Source: Gammaproteobacteria bacterium
Lineage (GTDB): Bacteria; Pseudomonadota; Gammaproteobacteria; Pseudomonadales; Azotimanducaceae
DNA: 64,000 bases
Assembly (NCBI GenBank): GCA_021773565.1
Contig: JAJFJZ010000020.1
Coordinates: 124,001 to 188,000, forward strand
Reading direction: 5' to 3'
Shown: one piece after another, positions 61,984 to 64,000 of the stretch
Layout: each line of letters begins with the position of its first letter
How positions within the stretch are numbered: the stretch's first letter is position 1
Notes under the pieces: generated by a model
Told to the model about the DNA's origin: nothing
Seen by the model: the letters and a program-made list of their open reading frames with translations, nothing else
Database searches by the model: none
Position numbers and translations under genes: made by a program

Positions 61984-62247
61984 CTATATCAGACCTGCAT
62001 TATGCAGAAATTGTTTCACGTCTTCTGAATTAAAAGGCCAACTCAATTCACAATCCCGGGATACCACCGCAAGTACGGGAATACGCACCCCATAACGCTC
62101 AGTCAATTCGCTTGATTCAGAAATATCGGCAATAACTACTGTAAATTCAGTAAGTTCTGCAATATTCTTCAACAAGAGGATAGCCTGCTCACACAAGTGA
62201 CAAGCACTGGTAGAATACAATGTGAGAATTTCTGGCGAGTCCGACAT
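61984..62247 (-). CDS. Glutaredoxin-like (DUF836) small thiol protein
   Basis: 87 residues from ATG 62247 (MSDSPEILTLYSTSACHLCE), starting inside the divergent gene region. CxxC motif CHLC, followed by an alpha-helix and RIPVLAV with the cis-Pro, as in the glutaredoxin-like DUF836 family. Probable thiol-disulfide exchange protein; partner unknown. Precedes the S8 protease by 22 bases on the same strand and diverges from the C39-like gene by about 33 bases. Confidence 0.82.
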   Translation of the reverse strand: MSDSPEILTLYSTSACHLCEQAILLLKNIAELTEFTVVIADISESSELTERYGVRIPVLAVVSRDCELSWPFNSEDVKQFLHNAGLI

Positions 62248-62280
62248 GTTTAAATTCCAAAAACCTGAATAAAGCTGATT

Positions 62281-63276
62281 ATGCAAACAAAACGATTTGC
62301 TTCCAAATCTCTCGCCGCCAGTTATCCGCTACCCTGCAGGGAAGTCCTGAAGTGGGAACCCGGCGAATCGGGATTTAAAGTGAGTATATCAATTGGCGAG
62401 CTTGAGGCAGGACAGATGCTCATTCCCAGCCTCAGCATCCCGTATGCAAGGCCCCTTTTTTCAGCAACACTTGAAGCAGGGAGCGTGGCACTGGGCGACA
62501 AACCAATCCGTCGGGTAATAAGTCCGGGTACGGCCCGTGAGCCTGCTCCCGGTGAAAATGTTTCCGTAAGTACACATATCGATTACTTCCAGATTCACGA
62601 AAAGCTGTCCGGGGGAATCCTTCATGTCGAAGTTTTCAGCCAGATAATACCGGAGGAATATTTACTAGTACTCGCGCTGACGCAAAACCTGCAACCCGAC
62701 CAAAAAAATATTGCACACACTAAGGAAGAACGGCCAACGAAGCTTAATTCCATCCCTGCCCGCTCCCAGATGTCAGCAAGCAAGGCATTGCGCAACAGGA
62801 CTTGCGCGCCAACATGTATTCAGATGTTACTTGAACGAGAAGGCTTGCTGGAAGACAGGGAGGCACTGATTTCAGACTGTTTTGATAGTAGTACTGATCT
62901 TTACGGTGTTTGGCCACTCAACATCGCCGCTGCTTCCTCCAGGGGACTCATCGGTGCCGTTGAAAGCTTTAGTGAATTTGCCACCGTGCGTTTGTTACTC
63001 AACAAAAACATTCCTCTGGTCTGCAGCATTCGATTCGAATCCGGACAGCTTAACAACGCTCCACTGGACAATACGCCGGGACATCTGGTTATACTCGCAG
63101 CCATAGATATGCACACAGTTACCGTTTACGATCCGGCCGCAAATTCCGCCGAAACCGTACTACGTACTTATGCAAGAGAAGAATTTTTTGATGCGTGGAT
63201 CCGCAACAATGGCATAGCCTATGTACTGGTACCCACCCGGCTAAACAGAGCAAAATCTCCGGACAGTACGCCATGA
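62281..63276 (+). CDS. C39-like cysteine peptidase family protein
   Basis: 331 residues. N-terminal beta-rich domain (about 1-140), then a papain-like/C39 region with candidate catalytic residues: Cys175 (NRTCAPTCIQMLLE), His268 (PGHLVILAA) and Asp284 (VYDPAA). No clear signal peptide or transporter fusion. Could be a peptidase or an isopeptidase/amidase-like hydrolase; substrate unknown. It overlaps the small membrane protein gene by 4 bases and begins a three-gene overlapping operon. Confidence 0.75.
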   Translation: MQTKRFASKSLAASYPLPCREVLKWEPGESGFKVSISIGELEAGQMLIPSLSIPYARPLFSATLEAGSVALGDKPIRRVISPGTAREPAPGENVSVSTHIDYFQIHEKLSGGILHVEVFSQIIPEEYLLVLALTQNLQPDQKNIAHTKEERPTKLNSIPARSQMSASKALRNRTCAPTCIQMLLEREGLLEDREALISDCFDSSTDLYGVWPLNIAAASSRGLIGAVESFSEFATVRLLLNKNIPLVCSIRFESGQLNNAPLDNTPGHLVILAAIDMHTVTVYDPAANSAETVLRTYAREEFFDAWIRNNGIAYVLVPTRLNRAKSPDSTP

Positions 63277-63536
63277 CGCTAAAATATTGTATTCGTTACC
63301 TGTTACTTATCGCAGGATTTGCATTTCTCACTTTCGGGATGATCAACTGGAGCAGGGATGCATTCTCCATGCAGGGAATCTGGTTTTTTGATGGGCCAAA
63401 CATTCTGCACCCCCTGCTCTTTGTTATTATCGGGGTGGCAATGATTCCACCAGCCATGTGGGAAATATTTTCTCTTGGGCTCTCCCGGAAAAGGCCGAGG
63501 CAAGCGCAAGACAATGACCTGGAGTTGCGCGAGTGA
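63273..63536 (+). CDS. Small two-helix membrane protein of unknown function
   Basis: 87 residues from an ATG overlapping the C39-like stop (ATGA). Two hydrophobic segments (YLLLIAGFAFLTFGMIN and HPLLFVIIGVAMIPPAMWEIFSLG) joined by a short loop, and a basic/acidic tail. Not recognised. Overlap on both sides by 4 bases suggests co-translation with the peptidase-like protein and the acetyltransferase. Confidence 0.7.
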   Translation: MTLKYCIRYLLLIAGFAFLTFGMINWSRDAFSMQGIWFFDGPNILHPLLFVIIGVAMIPPAMWEIFSLGLSRKRPRQAQDNDLELRE

Positions 63537-64000
63537 ATGTGTTCCTCAGAACCGTCGAAAGCAGTGACGCAAAAGAATTTCTTGCGTTAATGCGTGCCAG
63601 CCGCACCTTGCATAATCCCTGGATTAGTCCTCCGCTGGATGGACGAACCTTTGACGCCTATTTGTCCAGAGTCTCCCAACCGGACCATGAAGGCTTACTG
63701 GTATGCGAAACCAACACCGAAAATATAGTGGGTGTAGTGAATATCAACAATATAGTGCGCAGTTCTTTTCTTTCTGCCTCGCTGGGTTATTACATCGGGC
63801 AAGCCTATCTTGGCAAGGGTTACATGTTGGAAGCACTGACACTGGTCAAAAAATATGCCTTCACCACACAGGGCCTGCACAGACTGGAGGCCAATATCCA
63901 GCCCGACAATATACGATCTATAAACCTGGTTAAACGCAGCGGGTTTGTTTATGAAGGTTTGTCAAAAAATTATCTTTATCTCAGCGGCGAGTGGCGGGAT
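63533..64000 (+). CDS. GNAT family N-acetyltransferase (RimJ/RimL-like), cut by window end
   Basis: Open frame from a GTG overlapping the previous stop (GTGA) to the window end, 156 codons with no stop. The GNAT motif A region is present: SLGYYIGQAYLGKGYMLEALTLVKKYAF, followed by LHRLEANIQPDNIRSINLVKRSGFVYEGL, typical of ribosomal-protein-type N-acetyltransferases. N-terminal VFLRTVESSDAKEFLALM fits the family. The C-terminal end is outside the window. Substrate unknown. Confidence 0.85.
   Translation, partial: MNVFLRTVESSDAKEFLALMRASRTLHNPWISPPLDGRTFDAYLSRVSQPDHEGLLVCETNTENIVGVVNINNIVRSSFLSASLGYYIGQAYLGKGYMLEALTLVKKYAFTTQGLHRLEANIQPDNIRSINLVKRSGFVYEGLSKNYLYLSGEWRD

Overview
The window looks like a compact chromosomal segment of a free-living, aerobic, probably marine gammaproteobacterium. 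The pointers are a complete Na+-translocating NADH:quinone reductase operon (nqrABCDEF), a gammaproteobacterial-type tRNA-Glu, an E. coli-like TatD and Slt, a CTGT-N8-ACAG LexA box, and a gene order (nqr, long-form GAPDH, mfd, csiV, ..., lexA, ..., topA) that I recall from Pseudomonas and its relatives. Genes are tightly packed: many 4-base start/stop overlaps, convergent stops that touch or overlap, and no gene-free stretch above 300 bases. I saw no phage, IS or CRISPR.

Layout. (1) 1-7884: nucleoside and deoxyribose salvage: deoB (cut by the left edge), a Bacteroidetes-like AMP nucleosidase overlapping mtnA, two unrelated purine nucleoside phosphorylases (PunA type and DeoD type), deoC, and an aldehyde dehydrogenase followed by a half-length ALDH-like protein without catalytic residues (together resembling a split ALDH16). 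(2) 7957-18538: one co-directional cluster for guanine/xanthine breakdown to glyoxylate and urea: uraH, xdhABC, puuD, puuE, uraD, alc, allA, guaD. (3) 18540-24560: a beta-propeller lipoprotein, two divergent paralogous phosphoribosyltransferases around a symmetric -10 element, a LanC-like protein, a membrane-anchored metallo-beta-lactamase-fold protein and an SDR lacking the usual Tyr/Lys pair. (4) 24701-29856: tRNA-Glu, a DUF481 outer-membrane protein, a DUF815 ATPase, a glycerophosphodiesterase, a small membrane protein, a luciferase-like oxidoreductase and a Nudix hydrolase. (5) 29873-42078: nqr operon, long GAPDH, and a three-gene 2-oxoacid:ferredoxin oxidoreductase operon with a GltD-like flavo-iron-sulfur partner. 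(6) 42282-58741: mfd, csiV, hpt, mscS, a SPOR/beta-barrel fusion with a LolA-like partner, lexA with SOS boxes, topA with an unusual repeat tail, a universal stress protein, slt and tatD. (7) 58731-64000: a large secreted subtilase with four C-terminal repeats, a glutaredoxin-like protein, a C39-like cysteine peptidase, a small membrane protein and an acetyltransferase cut by the right edge.

How it fits together. Regions 1-3 form a purine and nucleoside economy: nucleosides are phosphorolysed, deoxyribose is burned through DeoB/DeoC/ALDH, bases are either salvaged by phosphoribosyltransferases or degraded to glyoxylate and urea. No dedicated transporter, urease or regulator for this pathway lies in the window. 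The most unusual observations are the split ALDH16-like pair beside the urate operon, the 18-bp repeat tail of topA interrupted by amber codons, the divergent phosphoribosyltransferase pair with a shared symmetric promoter core, the stand-alone LanC-like protein, and the SPOR/beta-barrel plus LolA-like pair. No single locus could be shown from sequence alone to be a wholly new system.
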